Shown one piece after another: positions 35,283 through 45,530 of a DNA stretch of 64,000 nt. The notes under the pieces are model-generated. The model was given only the letters and a program-made list of their open reading frames with translations. It made no database searches and had not been told where the DNA came from. A program made the translations under genes and the position numbers. The stretch spans positions 1,040,702 through 1,104,701 of the forward strand of contig NZ_FOFD01000001.1 in the NCBI RefSeq assembly GCF_900110865.1, read 5' to 3'. Source of the DNA: Natrinema salaciae (GTDB lineage: Archaea > Halobacteriota > Halobacteria > Halobacteriales > Natrialbaceae). Numbering within the stretch: the stretch's first letter is position 1; the number at the start of each line of letters is the position of its first letter.

Positions 35283-35827
35283 GTGAGATACCCCACGAAG
35301 TCGACGTCACCGGCGCTCGGATCGCGCTCGCCCGCTGCAACCGCCGCGAGTTCGTCCGCGACGGCTGCCGGCTCGCGATCGGTCGTGTCGATCTCGTAGA
35401 CCGACTCGAGCCCGTGTTCATCGACGGCCTCCGAGAGGATCACGTCCAGCGCTTCGCTCTCGGCGTTCTCCCTCGCTTTCGCCGCGGTCTCCCCGCGCTC
35501 GAGCAGCCGCTCCTCGAGCGTCTCCGGGCGACACCGCAACACGGCGACCCGATCGGCGTCGAAGTGGTGTGCGAGGTGTGATTCGATCACGACCTCGTCG
35601 CGCCCCTCGAGCCACTCGCCGATAGCCGCGAGGTCGGCGACCTTGCTGTCGCGATCCGTATCGACCTCGGTGTACAGGCCGTCGTCCTCGAGGACCCGGT
35701 TGAGATGGATCACCTCGAGGTCGGGGTGCGAGTCGTCGTCGGCACCCGAGTCGGACGAGCGGGACGCGAGCAGTTCCGTTGCGGTCGTCTTCCCGGTCCC
35801 GGGGGTGCCCGTCACGGCGACTCTCAC
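35279..35827 (-). CDS. Adenylate kinase-like P-loop NTPase (AK6/Fap7 type)
   Basis: Starting at GTG, the 182-residue protein has VAVTGTPGTGKTTATELL (Walker A), IGEWLEGRDEVVIESHLAHH and RCRPETLEERLLERGE. These fit the AK6/Fap7 family, which has adenylate kinase activity and helps mature the small ribosomal subunit. The GTG lies in the hisC stop (GTGA), and the end overlaps the CDP-alcohol gene by 4 nt. Confidence 0.85.
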   Translation of the reverse strand: MRVAVTGTPGTGKTTATELLASRSSDSGADDDSHPDLEVIHLNRVLEDDGLYTEVDTDRDSKVADLAAIGEWLEGRDEVVIESHLAHHFDADRVAVLRCRPETLEERLLERGETAAKARENAESEALDVILSEAVDEHGLESVYEIDTTDREPAAVADELAAVAAGERDPSAGDVDFVGYLT

Positions 35828-36978
35828 GTGTCGGCCACCTCCGCGCTGGAGTCGTCGGTCCCGTCGGTCGAGTCCCGCTCGAGATCGAGGGTCGCGAGCA
35901 CGTCGTTGAGCGTCGCGACGGCGCGCTCGGTCTCCTCGTCGGTCCCGCAGGTGATACGGATACAGCCCGGCAATCCGAAACTCGAGCAGTCGCGAACGAT
36001 GACGCCCCGCTCCTGCATTTCGTCGGCGACGACCGAGCCGTCGCCGACGTCGACGAGGACGAAGTTGCCCTCGCTCTCCCAGACGTGGGCGTCGACGTTC
36101 TCGCGCATGTACGCGCGGGACTCGCGGGCCGTCCCGACGGTGCGTTCGACGTGTTCGTCGTCGTCGATGGCGGCGAGCCCCGCTCGGCACGCCAGCTCGC
36201 TCGCCGCGAAGGGCGTGTTCACGCGAGCGTACGCGTCGCTCCACTCGTCGGGAACGACGGCGTAGCCGAGTCGAACGCCCGCGAGGCCGTACGCCTTCGA
36301 GAACGTGCGAAGGACCGCGACGTCGTCGCGGGCCTCGAACCCGTCCCGGCCCTCGATCAGCGCGACCGCGCTGTCCCGGTCGGCGAACTCCCCGTAGGCC
36401 TCGTCGACGACGATCAGCGTCTCGTCGTCGGTCGCGTCGGCGAGCGTCTCGACGTCCGCGAGCGGAATCGTCGAGCCGGACGGGTTGTGCGGGCTGGTGA
36501 GGAAGACCAGTCGGTCGCCGTCGTAGGCCTCGAGGACCGTCTCGGCGTCCTGTGCGAAGTCGTCCTCGCGCTCGAGGCCGTACTCCCGGACGCCGCCGTG
36601 GTGGAATCGGGAACTCATCCCGTAGTAGGCGAAGCCGGGATCGGGGACGAGGACGGTATCGCCGGGCACTACCGTCGCCCGGTGGAGGTAGTCGATCGCT
36701 CCGTCGCCGCCGTTGGCCAGCCAGACCTGCTCGTCGGTGACCTCCCAGCGGTCGGCGACGGCGCTCCTGAGGTCTGCGTGGACGGCCTTCGGGTAGGAAC
36801 TCACGCTCGAGGCCGTCTCGCGGATCGCGACGGCGGCGGCCGGCGAGGGCCCGTGCGGGTTCTCGTTCGAGGCGAGTTTGACGAAGTCCGAGGGGTCGCG
36901 CCCGAGTTCGCGGGCGACTTCCTCGATGCCTCGACCCGCCTCGTATGCGACGTGATCGGACAGGTCGCGCGGTTGCAT
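35824..36978 (-). CDS. hisC: Histidinol-phosphate aminotransferase
   Basis: HisC converts imidazole-acetol phosphate to histidinol phosphate with glutamate. From MQPRDLSDHV the enzyme has 384 residues. KLASNENPHGPSP binds substrate, LTSPHNPSGSTI and IVVDEAYGEF are PLP contacts, and Lys228 in FSKAYGLAGVRLGY forms the Schiff base. It is the first gene of a three-gene coupled operon. A longer upstream frame is rejected. Confidence 0.93.
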   Translation of the reverse strand: MQPRDLSDHVAYEAGRGIEEVARELGRDPSDFVKLASNENPHGPSPAAAVAIRETASSVSSYPKAVHADLRSAVADRWEVTDEQVWLANGGDGAIDYLHRATVVPGDTVLVPDPGFAYYGMSSRFHHGGVREYGLEREDDFAQDAETVLEAYDGDRLVFLTSPHNPSGSTIPLADVETLADATDDETLIVVDEAYGEFADRDSAVALIEGRDGFEARDDVAVLRTFSKAYGLAGVRLGYAVVPDEWSDAYARVNTPFAASELACRAGLAAIDDDEHVERTVGTARESRAYMRENVDAHVWESEGNFVLVDVGDGSVVADEMQERGVIVRDCSSFGLPGCIRITCGTDEETERAVATLNDVLATLDLERDSTDGTDDSSAEVADT

Positions 36979-37142
36979 ACGAGGATGCTGTTCCCCGTGG
37001 CTCTTAAGGGTGCTTACATATGGTGAGTCGACCGCTCTTGACCGCTCGGCCCGCTGTGGCGCGCGCTGGACAGCGGTGCGGCCGACGAGGGCCGGGCGAG
37101 ACGACCCGTTCGCCGCCCGCCGTCGCGCCGGATCGACGCCCG

Positions 37143-37316
37143 TCACGTCGCCCGTTCCAGCAGCTGCGGGAGGATTGCGATTTCGATGATCGCGAGCCCG
37201 AGTACGATCAGCCGACTCGGGCCGTCGAGGAAGCCCAACGCGACGATTGCGAGTATCGCGGCGCTACCGAAACTCATTCCGTAGCGGACGGTCGGGTTTT
37301 CGAGCGGGGAACTCAT
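37143..37316 (-). CDS. Small two-helix membrane protein (57 aa)
   Basis: From MSSPLENPTV the protein has helices at about 14-30 and 35-52 and ends LPQLLERAT. It is short but has typical haloarchaeal composition and clear membrane segments. No function can be given. Confidence 0.65.
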   Translation of the reverse strand: MSSPLENPTVRYGMSFGSAAILAIVALGFLDGPSRLIVLGLAIIEIAILPQLLERAT

Positions 37317-37473
37317 AGCGTTCGATACCCAGATCGTCGTTATATTAGTTGTGAATTGTATCGGAAGGAAGCGCGCCGAATCCAGCCCGTCACTCCGACC
37401 ACGCTCGAGGTGCGCGACCGCGGCCCGCTCGCGAGTCGGCCGGATCGCTCGGCTCTCGAACCGGGAGACACGG

Positions 37474-39231
37474 TTATCGTTGTTGCAAGCGCTCGAGCCG
37501 CTCGAGCGAGTCTGCATCGCCAGGGTCTTTGTCCGAACGCACGCCCGTGAAGCGCGGGAATCGAAGCGCGTAGCCCGACGAGTAGGTCGGCGAGGACTGG
37601 ATCTCCTCGTAGCCGACCTCGAAGACGACCGCCGGCTCCAGTTCGACGTCCTGCCCCTCCTCGGCCGCGATGTGGGGCTCGAGCAGGGCCGTCAGTTCCG
37701 CGAGTTTCTCGTCGGTGATCCCGGTCGCGACCTTGCCGACCGTCTCGAGGTTCTGCGGTTCCACCGCAGAGCCAGAGGAACGCCGTTCCTCGCTGTCGTC
37801 ACCGTCGCGAACGGAGAGTTCGAACGTCCCGAGGAACGTCGCCCGCCGTCCCTCGCCCCACTCGGCACCGGTCACGACGCAGTCGAGCGTCTCCACGTCC
37901 GGTTTCCGTTTCCGCCAGTGTTTCCCGCGCCGCCCCGGCGAGTAGGCCGAGTCGGGGTTCTTCAGCATGATCCCCTCGTGGCCGGCCTCGAGCGCGTCGG
38001 CGTCGATCGACTCGATTTCGTCGGGGTCGTCGGTCCGCCGGAGCAGGGACAATCCGTCGATGTCCTCGTCGTCGCCGGGTCCCGCGTCGGACCCGGCCAG
38101 CACCGACCGGAGCCGATCGTGGCGCGCCGTCAGCGGGGCCTCGAGCAGGTCGGTCCCGTCGGCGTGGAGACAATCGAAGAAGACCGGTCGGACCGAGACG
38201 TCTTCGCGAGCCTTCGCGACGTCGTGTTTGCGCCGGAACCGCTTGAGTACCTCCTGAAACGGCAGCGGCGAGCCGTCCTCGTCGATCGCGACGACTTCGC
38301 CGTCGAGGATCGCGGGGACCTCGAGCTGCGCCGCGGCGAACTCGACCACTTCGGGAAGCGCCTCGGTAACGGCTTCCATATTCCGCGAGAAGACGCGAGT
38401 CTCCCCCTCGGTCCGCGGGTCGTGGTGCAACTGGATCCGCGCCCCGTCGTACTTCCACTCGACGGCAGCCGTCTCCCACTCCTCGAGCGCCTCGGTCACC
38501 GTCCCCGCCTGCGCGAGCATCGCCTGCACGGGCCGGCCCACCTCGAGGTCCATCGCGTCGAGCCCCGCGACCCCCTCGTCCCGTGCGATCCGCGCGACCC
38601 GCCCGTAGTCGTTCGAGACCTGCAGGGCGCGCTCGACGCGATCGGTGGGAACGTCGAACGCCTCGGCGATGGCGTCCCGGACCGTCCCCTCGCCCACGCC
38701 GATACGCATCTCCGAGAGGACGATGCGCGCGAGGTAGCGCGCTTCCTCGCTCGAGCAGCGGTTGAACAAGCCGAACAGCAGGTCGACCTTGCGATCCTGA
38801 CTTCCCGGGCCCTCGGCGGCGGCCAGCTCCGCGAGCGTGTCGGCGACCTCGCGGACGGTGAGGTCGCCGGAGCCGCCGTCGTCACCGGCACCGTCCCCGC
38901 CGGTGAACGCGCCCAGCCCCTGCTGGCCGCCGAACTCGTAACTCGCCGCCACGTCGCCGATCTCGCCGACGTCGGCGAGGCGATCCTCGACGTCGGCCGC
39001 GCCGACGTTCGTCCCTGCGGCGCGGGCGATCGCCTCGTAACACGCGCTCGGCCCGACGTCCAGCGTCGTCGAGTCCCAGGCCGGAAACACCCGCCCCTGC
39101 GCGAAGCGTGCGACGATCTCGATCTCGTCGCCGGCCTCGGCGAGCAGCTCCCGAACGTGGGCGACGATCTCGAGGTCGGCAGGTTCGGCGTCGATCGTCC
39201 CGGCGCGGTCGGCGAACGTGGCGAACTCCAT
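37474..39231 (-). CDS. lig: ATP-dependent DNA ligase
   Basis: From MEFATFADRA the ligase has 585 residues. The N-terminal DNA-binding domain covers about 1-215. The adenylation domain begins at Lys260 in EWKYDGARIQ. DGEVVAI, EGIMLKN and WRKRKPD are further nucleotidyltransferase motifs. An OB fold ends the protein. It seals nicks in replication and repair. The interdomain acidic Gly/Asp insertion at about 110-125 is a halophile feature. Confidence 0.95.
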   Translation of the reverse strand: MEFATFADRAGTIDAEPADLEIVAHVRELLAEAGDEIEIVARFAQGRVFPAWDSTTLDVGPSACYEAIARAAGTNVGAADVEDRLADVGEIGDVAASYEFGGQQGLGAFTGGDGAGDDGGSGDLTVREVADTLAELAAAEGPGSQDRKVDLLFGLFNRCSSEEARYLARIVLSEMRIGVGEGTVRDAIAEAFDVPTDRVERALQVSNDYGRVARIARDEGVAGLDAMDLEVGRPVQAMLAQAGTVTEALEEWETAAVEWKYDGARIQLHHDPRTEGETRVFSRNMEAVTEALPEVVEFAAAQLEVPAILDGEVVAIDEDGSPLPFQEVLKRFRRKHDVAKAREDVSVRPVFFDCLHADGTDLLEAPLTARHDRLRSVLAGSDAGPGDDEDIDGLSLLRRTDDPDEIESIDADALEAGHEGIMLKNPDSAYSPGRRGKHWRKRKPDVETLDCVVTGAEWGEGRRATFLGTFELSVRDGDDSEERRSSGSAVEPQNLETVGKVATGITDEKLAELTALLEPHIAAEEGQDVELEPAVVFEVGYEEIQSSPTYSSGYALRFPRFTGVRSDKDPGDADSLERLERLQQR

Positions 39232-39332
39232 CGGCGGGATGTATCGCCGCAGGGAGTAAAACGGTTCTGAGACCGATTGGGATCGGGATCGAGAGACGTG
39301 CTTTAAAGACAATCGGCCACTCACTCGGAGGT

Positions 39333-40886
39333 ATGCCAGAGGAGGAACTCGCTGAGCGGGTCGCGGACGTGCTGACGGTCGACGCGGCCGACTTCCGCGA
39401 GCAGGCCCGGGCAGACGCGGCGGTCATCAAAGACGCCGTCGAGGACGGAGTCTTCGACAACCCGCAGGCCATCGTCGGCCTCGAGTACGAGTTCTACGCG
39501 GTCAAGGCCGACGACGGCGCGTTACGGCGGGTCCCCCGGCGATTACTCGAGCTGATCGGGTTCGAGAAGGAACTCGGGCTGCACAACGCGGAGATGACGA
39601 CGAGTCCCCAGCCGCTGAACGCGCCCGGGTTGGCCGCCCAGGAGTCGGAGGTCAAGGCTCGCTTGCAGACCGCACTCGACGTGACCCAGTCGGAGCGGAT
39701 GCGGCTGGTCAGCGACGCGCTCTGGACAATTCCACCCGAGGGCGAGACGGCGGCGACCTACCTCACCGACAGCGTCGAGCGGACGGCGACCGCACCGGAC
39801 GGGACCGAGCGGACGATCCGCATCGCGACGAACATGAGCGACTCCGCCCGCTACCACGCGATGGCCAACACCGATCAGGCCGAGTCGGCGGGGATGCGCA
39901 TCGAAGCGCCCCACGTCTCGCTCCAGGGCGATACCGTCATGCCCGAGAGCCTGATCACGTCGATACAGCCCCACTATCAGGTCGCTCACGCCCCCGATCT
40001 CCCCGACTACTTCAACTACGCGCTGCGGATCGCCGGCCCCCTCCTCGCGCTCGGGGTCAACTCCCCGTTCTTCCCCGCCGACCTCTACGACGACGACGCG
40101 ACCGCCGACGAGATCCTCCGTGACAGCTGGATGGAACACCGCATCAGCATCTTCGAGACCGTGCTCAACGATCCCACGACGGGGGAAGGGAAAGTCCGGT
40201 TTCCCCACGACTTAGAGACCGTCGACGAGGCGATCGATCGGGTCGCCGACGACGACACGATCGTCCCGATGCCGGTCGAGCCCGGCGAGCGGTTCGACGA
40301 TCAGTTCCCCCACTTCAGCCGCAAACACGGCACCTACTGGCGGTGGGTCCGCCCGGTCTTCGGCGGCCCCACGCGCTCCGCGGCCAACGCCCGCATCGAG
40401 TTCCGTCCGATCCCCGCCCAGCCCACGGTTCGGGACTCCGTCTCCTTCCTCGCCGCCTTCGCCGGCCTGATGGAGAGTCTCACCCGGCTCGAGCACCCCG
40501 TCGTCGAACTCGACTGGCAACTCGCCCGCGAGAACTTCTACGCCGCGATGGTCGACGGGCTCGCGGCCGATCTGACATGGATCACGAACGACGGGAAGGA
40601 GACGTCCGACGCCCTCGCAGTCTACGAGGACCTGCTGGCTCACGCCGAGGACGGGCTGACCAACCGCGGCCTGAGCGAAGAGGACGCCGCGAAGTACCTC
40701 TACCCACTTCGGCGGCGCGTCCGCCAGCGGACGACGCCCGCGCGCTGGAAGCGCGAACGGGTCGAGACAGCCCTCGAGGACGGCGCGGCCCTCGACGAGG
40801 CGATCGCGACGATGCAACGCGAGTACGTCCGTCGACAGTCGGAGACGCTGCTCGAGGGGAGTTTCGCGGACTGGATCGGCGACTAG
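39333..40886 (+). CDS. Glutamate-cysteine-ligase-like protein
   Basis: The 517-residue protein begins MPEEELAERV after a purine-rich stretch. IVGLEYEFYAVKADDGALRR and GLHNAEMTTSPQPLNAPGL are consistent with the GCS2/carboxylate-amine-ligase group, where Glu residues bind Mg-ATP. KHGTYWRWVRPVFGGPTRSA and RIEFRPIPAQPT lie in the second half. Haloarchaea use gamma-glutamylcysteine as a major thiol, so a role there is possible. I cannot exclude another ligase activity. Confidence 0.65.
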   Translation: MPEEELAERVADVLTVDAADFREQARADAAVIKDAVEDGVFDNPQAIVGLEYEFYAVKADDGALRRVPRRLLELIGFEKELGLHNAEMTTSPQPLNAPGLAAQESEVKARLQTALDVTQSERMRLVSDALWTIPPEGETAATYLTDSVERTATAPDGTERTIRIATNMSDSARYHAMANTDQAESAGMRIEAPHVSLQGDTVMPESLITSIQPHYQVAHAPDLPDYFNYALRIAGPLLALGVNSPFFPADLYDDDATADEILRDSWMEHRISIFETVLNDPTTGEGKVRFPHDLETVDEAIDRVADDDTIVPMPVEPGERFDDQFPHFSRKHGTYWRWVRPVFGGPTRSAANARIEFRPIPAQPTVRDSVSFLAAFAGLMESLTRLEHPVVELDWQLARENFYAAMVDGLAADLTWITNDGKETSDALAVYEDLLAHAEDGLTNRGLSEEDAAKYLYPLRRRVRQRTTPARWKRERVETALEDGAALDEAIATMQREYVRRQSETLLEGSFADWIGD

Positions 40887-40923
40887 CGGTTCGAGGACCG
40901 TCGGTAGCGGTCCGAAAAAGAAA

Positions 40924-42321
40924 TTACCGGGCCGGCTCGACGTTCTGGTTCATCCGGAACAGGTTCTCCGGATCGTACGCGGCCTTGATCTCGGCCAGCC
41001 GGTCCTGGTTCTCGCCGTAGGCGAGATTCTCTTCGCCTTCGTCCTCACTGATGAAGTTCACGTAGACTCCCCCGGTGGCGTACGGAGCCATCGCGTCGAA
41101 GAACTCTCGGGACCAGGCGATACACTCGTCGTCCATCGCGGGGTCCTCCCAGCGCGTGTGGACGTTCATCCCGTACGCCGCATCGCGGTGCGGGAAGGCA
41201 GTCGCGTCCGCCGGTACCCGGCCCATCGCGCCGCCGAGCTGTCCGAAGAAGATTTCGGACAGGGGCGTCGGCAGATCCCGCGCGTAGTCGACGATGGTAT
41301 CGATCGCGTCGTCCGAGATCGCACTGAAGTTGTGTGACTTCCAGTAGTTCCGGGCGCCCTCGGTGAGCAGGGGATCGAACGCTTGCTGGAACGCCGCGTA
41401 CTGGACCGGACCGACGGTGTCGGCGATCGGCTCGCCGTACTCGCGAACCGGGGCCAGCACCGCTTCGCCGTCGGCGATGTCGCCGGCGTAAAACGGGACC
41501 ACCACGACCACGTCCTCGCCGTGGACGCGCTCCGGCAGGAACGGAAGGGGCGGTGCCTTGCGGAGAACCATCCAGACCGTCGACTCGTCCGGTGCGGTCT
41601 CGTTGAAATCCCGAACGTGCCGGAGGACCTCCGGCGCGTCCGCGCCGTGATAGACGACCATCCCGGCGAGCACCTCGGGGCCGACCTCGTGGAGGTCGAA
41701 CTCGAAGGCGGTGACCACGCCGAAGTTGCCGCCGCCGCCGCGGATTCCCCAGAAGAGATCCGGGTGCTCCGCCTCGCTCGCGTGCCGCAGTTCACCGTCC
41801 GCAGTGACGACGTCGACGGAGCGCAGGTTGTCGACGGTCATGCCGTATTTGCGGGTGATCCACCCGAACCCGCCGCCGAGCGTGAGCCCCGCGATGCCCG
41901 TCGTCGAATTGATCCCGAGCGGCGTCGCCAGCCCGAACGCCTGCGTTTCCTGATCGACATCGGCGAGGGTCGCACCCGGCTCGACTCGAGCCGTTTGCTC
42001 AGCCGGATCGACGCGAACCGACCGCATCGCCGAGAGGTCGAGCATCAGCCCGTCGTCGCAGACCGCGTTTCCCGCGATGTTGTGTCCCCCGCCGCGAACC
42101 GCGAGGACCAGCTCCTGCTCGCGGGCGAAGGTCACCGCCGCGATCACGTCCGAGACGCCCATCGCTCGCACGATGAGTGCCGGATAGCGATCGATCATCC
42201 CGTTCCAGATCGCCCTCGCGTCGTCGTAGTTCGGATCGTCCGGCCGGAGCAACTCGCCGTGGAGGCCCTCGCCGAATCCGTCTATTACACCGTCGTCTAC
42301 GGGTGTGGTCGTCACTGCCAT
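40924..42321 (-). CDS. FAD-linked (BBE/PCMH-type) oxidoreductase, paralogue A
   Basis: The 465-residue protein has a PCMH FAD domain: RGGGHNIAGNAVCDDG, whose His probably carries FAD covalently, and TTGIAGLTLGGGFGW, where the second covalent Cys of plant-type BBE enzymes is absent. The C-terminal BBE segment YGENQDRLAEIKAAYDPENL is intact. Such enzymes oxidise sugars, phenols or alkaloids with O2. It is divergent from a paralogue at 42568. Confidence 0.88.
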   Translation of the reverse strand: MAVTTTPVDDGVIDGFGEGLHGELLRPDDPNYDDARAIWNGMIDRYPALIVRAMGVSDVIAAVTFAREQELVLAVRGGGHNIAGNAVCDDGLMLDLSAMRSVRVDPAEQTARVEPGATLADVDQETQAFGLATPLGINSTTGIAGLTLGGGFGWITRKYGMTVDNLRSVDVVTADGELRHASEAEHPDLFWGIRGGGGNFGVVTAFEFDLHEVGPEVLAGMVVYHGADAPEVLRHVRDFNETAPDESTVWMVLRKAPPLPFLPERVHGEDVVVVVPFYAGDIADGEAVLAPVREYGEPIADTVGPVQYAAFQQAFDPLLTEGARNYWKSHNFSAISDDAIDTIVDYARDLPTPLSEIFFGQLGGAMGRVPADATAFPHRDAAYGMNVHTRWEDPAMDDECIAWSREFFDAMAPYATGGVYVNFISEDEGEENLAYGENQDRLAEIKAAYDPENLFRMNQNVEPAR

Positions 42322-42567
42322 TGTCCCTCACTGTCCGTACGCGTCGCTCAGAGATATAGTCACACATAATTAATAATTTAGATCAGTCCGCCGTCGGGAC
42401 GAACTCGAGAACTGGCGCGTCGAGGGCCCGGTTCTCCGTACGGCCGTTCCCTCGATCGGTATTCGGCCAACGGTCGCGTTCCATCGCGCGCGCAGACGTG
42501 TCCACCCGATGGACCATCGTGTTATATATACTACTACTTTATCTCCGCTTACGGCATATCGTGTCGT
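42322..42567. promoter_or_regulatory. Divergent promoter region of the FAD oxidoreductases
   Basis: AT-rich CACACATAATTAATAATTTAG (42362-42382) lies about 40-60 nt before the minus-strand gene and can supply its TATA box. TTATATATACTACTAC, about 40 nt before the plus-strand ATG, serves the other gene. No clear shared operator is seen. Confidence 0.5.
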
Positions 42568-44001
42568 ATGGGAACAGCATACAAATCGGCGGGCGACGAA
42601 GCGCTCGAGGAGCTCCCGGACGACGCCGTTCGATCCTTTCGTTCGGGATTCCACGGCGACGTGCTGCGTCCATCCGACGAGGGATACGACGACGCGAGGG
42701 CGATCTGGAACGGGATGATAGACAAGTATCCGGCGCTCGTCGCGCGCTGTTCCGGCGTCGTCGACGTCGTCACGGCGGTGACCTTCGCCCGGGAACACGG
42801 CCTCGAGCTCGCGGTCCGGAGTGGCGGTCACAACGTGGCCGGGACGGCAGTCTGCGACGGCGGCCTCGTCGTCGACCTCTCGGCCATGAACGGCGTTCGG
42901 GTCGACCGCGACGCGGGGACCGTCCGCGCCGAAGGCGGTGCGACGCTCGGTGACGTCGACCGGGAGACGCAGCGCCTCGGCCTCGCGACGGCACTCGGTG
43001 CCGTCTCGCAGACGGGGATCGCCGGATTGACCCTCAACGGCGGCTACGGTCACCTGAGTCGACAGTACGGGTTGGCGCTGGACAACCTGGGCAGCGTCGA
43101 GATCGTGACCGCCGACGGACAGGTGCGAACCGCCAGCGCCGACCGAAACGAGGACCTCTTCTGGGCGGTCCGCGGCGGCGGCGGCAACCTCGGCGTGGTC
43201 ACTGGCTTCGAGTACGTGCTCCACGAGGTCGGCCCCGAGGTGTACGCCTTCTTCGTCTGGTTCCACGGCGACGCCGCCGCCGCGGCGATGGCGGCGTTCG
43301 AGGAGTGGACCGAGACCGCGCCCCGAGACGCAGGGGTCCTCGCGTTCACCGCCCACGTCCCCGAGCTCGAGGAGTTCCCCGAGGAGACGTGGGGCGAACC
43401 GGCGGTCGCGTTCCTCGGGTCCGCCCGCGACGACTCGGCTGCCGACGGCGAGGTCTTCGAATCGCTTCGCGACGTCGCGACGCCAATCGCCGACATGAGC
43501 GGGCCGATGGCCTACGCCGACCTCCAGTCGATGCTCGACGAGGACTACCCGGACGGGCTGCGATACTACTGGAAGTCGATCTTCCTCGAAGAACTCACCG
43601 ACGAGGTCTTCGACCGTATGGTCCGGTACAACGACTCGGCCCCGTCGGCGCTCTCGACGATCGACTGCTGGCACCTCGGCGACGCGGTCGCGGACGTTCC
43701 ACAGGACGCGACCGCGTTCTGGCACCGGGACAAGCCGTACATGCTCACCGTCGAGGCGAACTGGGAGGACTCCGACGACGACGACGCGAACGTGAGCTGG
43801 GCCCGCGAGGTGTTCGCCGACGTGCAGGCGCTGCCGGTCGCGTCCGGCCGCTACGGCAACTTCCCGGGACTCAACGAAGACCCCGCGAAACTGCTCTACG
43901 GCGACAACTACGATCGGCTGGTCGAGGTCAAGACGAAATACGACCCGGAGAACCTGTTCCGGTCGAACCAGAACGTCGCGCCGCGAGCGGGAGCGAAGTG
44001 A
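42568..44001 (+). CDS. FAD-linked (BBE/PCMH-type) oxidoreductase, paralogue B
   Basis: This 477-residue protein shares the whole architecture with paralogue A: YDDARAIWNGMIDKYPAL, RSGGHNVAGTAVCDGG with the FAD-linking His, GIAGLTLNGGYGHL, and the C-terminal YDRLVEVKTKYDPENLFRSN. The two likely arose by an inverted duplication or a later inversion. It overlaps the SnoaL-like gene by one base (TGATG). Confidence 0.88.
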   Translation: MGTAYKSAGDEALEELPDDAVRSFRSGFHGDVLRPSDEGYDDARAIWNGMIDKYPALVARCSGVVDVVTAVTFAREHGLELAVRSGGHNVAGTAVCDGGLVVDLSAMNGVRVDRDAGTVRAEGGATLGDVDRETQRLGLATALGAVSQTGIAGLTLNGGYGHLSRQYGLALDNLGSVEIVTADGQVRTASADRNEDLFWAVRGGGGNLGVVTGFEYVLHEVGPEVYAFFVWFHGDAAAAAMAAFEEWTETAPRDAGVLAFTAHVPELEEFPEETWGEPAVAFLGSARDDSAADGEVFESLRDVATPIADMSGPMAYADLQSMLDEDYPDGLRYYWKSIFLEELTDEVFDRMVRYNDSAPSALSTIDCWHLGDAVADVPQDATAFWHRDKPYMLTVEANWEDSDDDDANVSWAREVFADVQALPVASGRYGNFPGLNEDPAKLLYGDNYDRLVEVKTKYDPENLFRSNQNVAPRAGAK

Positions 44002-44474
44002 TGGGCGGCCCCTCGGCGACCGAGCCCGCCGAGCCGACGATCGAAGACCGAAACGAGCGACTCGTTCGGGACTACTTCGCGGCCGTCTGGAACGACGGCG
44101 ACCTCGAGGCGCTCGACACCGACGCGGTCAGCGACGATTACGTGCTCCACCACGGGACGGACGGCGCGTACACGGTCGACGAACTGCGAACTGCGTGGGC
44201 GGACTGGTACGCGGCGTTTCCGGACCTGCGAAACGAGATCGAGGACGCGATCACGACGGCCGATCGGGTCGTCGTCCGGTACCGGTTTTCGGGAACGCAC
44301 GAAGCGGCAGTTTTCGGCGTGCCGGCGACGGGAACCGAGGTCGAAACAGCCGGCATCGTCGTCTTCAGCGTCGAAGACGTGCAGATATCGGAAGCGTGGG
44401 CGATCGACGACGTGGACGAACTGCGCTCACAGCTCGGCGCTCGACGGGCCGGTGCGGAACGACCCGACTCGTGA
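44001..44474 (+). CDS. SnoaL-like ester-cyclase family protein
   Basis: The 157-residue protein has RLVRDYFAAVWNDGDLEALD and YRFSGTHEAAVFGVPATGTE, the cone-shaped NTF2-like fold of SnoaL and ester cyclases. Coupling to an FAD oxidoreductase suggests the two act on the same small molecule. The substrate is unknown. Confidence 0.82.
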   Translation: MGGPSATEPAEPTIEDRNERLVRDYFAAVWNDGDLEALDTDAVSDDYVLHHGTDGAYTVDELRTAWADWYAAFPDLRNEIEDAITTADRVVVRYRFSGTHEAAVFGVPATGTEVETAGIVVFSVEDVQISEAWAIDDVDELRSQLGARRAGAERPDS

Positions 44475-44536
44475 CGCGCGGCCTCGAGCGGCCGCGGCCG
44501 AAAGCGATTAAGTAGTCTCGCTCGAGAGTTGTGCGT

Positions 44537-45529
44537 ATGGTAACCTTCCTCTCCGGCGGCACGGGAACGCCGAAGCTGTTAGACGGCGCCGCAGCCGCGT
44601 TCTCGCCGGAGGAGACCACGGTCGTCGCCAACACGGGCGACGACATCGAACTCGGCGGGCTCTTCATCTCGCCGGACATCGATACGCTGCTGTTTCAGGG
44701 CGGTGGGATCCTCGACCGAGAGACGTGGTGGGGAATCAAGAGCGACACGCACCGAACCAACTCGGCGCTGATGGACATCGCCGAGGCCGCGGACCTCCCG
44801 ACGGGCCCGCAGTACCTTCCCGAAGAAGATCAGACCGGGAGCCGCGAGCTCGCGAACTGGCGGCGCTTCTCGGGCGTCGCCGAGTTCATGACGATCGGCG
44901 ACCGCGACCGGGCCGTCCACATCACGCGGACGAGCCTGCTCGACGAGGGGTACACGCTGAGCGAGGTGACCGAGCGTCTCGCCGGCGCGTTCGGACTGAC
45001 GATCGATCTGCTCCCGATGAGCGACGACCCCATCGCCAGCCTCGTCCACACCGACGAGGGCCTCATGCACTTCCAGGAGTACTGGGTCGCCCGCGAGGGC
45101 GAGCCGAGCGTCGACACCGTCGAGTTCCGCGGCTCCTCGAAGGCCGAGCCCGCACCGGGCGTCCTCGAGGCGCTCGAAGACACCGTCGTCATCGGCCCGT
45201 CGAACCCGGTCACCAGCATCGGCCCGATGCTCGCGCTGCCGGGCGTGGCGGACGCGCTCGCCCAGACGACCGTCGTCGCCGTCTCCCCGTTCCTCGGCGA
45301 CGACGCCTTCTCCGGACCCGCGGGCGACCTCATGAAGGCCGTCAACGCCGATCCGAGCACCGACGGGCTGGCGACTGCCTACCCGTTCGCGGACGCCTTC
45401 GTGATCGACGAGAGCGACGACGCCGACTTCGATCGACCGACGGTCGAGACCGACATCCGAATCGACACCCGAGGGGACGCCGCGCGAGTGGTCCGCGCGG
45501 TCGAAGACGCGATCGGCCGCGTGATCTGA
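44537..45529 (+). CDS. cofD: 2-phospho-L-lactate transferase (F420 synthesis)
   Basis: CofD joins a (phospho)lactyl or phosphoenolpyruvyl group to Fo in coenzyme F420 synthesis. From [17 protein letters not shown] the enzyme has 330 residues. [20 protein letters not shown] and [15 protein letters not shown] are conserved sites. The start two codons earlier (GTG) is less likely. The Dus-like gene follows after 1 nt. Confidence 0.95.
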   Translation: MVTFLSGGTGTPKLLDGAAAAFSPEETTVVANTGDDIELGGLFISPDIDTLLFQGGGILDRETWWGIKSDTHRTNSALMDIAEAADLPTGPQYLPEEDQTGSRELANWRRFSGVAEFMTIGDRDRAVHITRTSLLDEGYTLSEVTERLAGAFGLTIDLLPMSDDPIASLVHTDEGLMHFQEYWVAREGEPSVDTVEFRGSSKAEPAPGVLEALEDTVVIGPSNPVTSIGPMLALPGVADALAQTTVVAVSPFLGDDAFSGPAGDLMKAVNADPSTDGLATAYPFADAFVIDESDDADFDRPTVETDIRIDTRGDAARVVRAVEDAIGRVI

Positions 45530-45530
45530 C

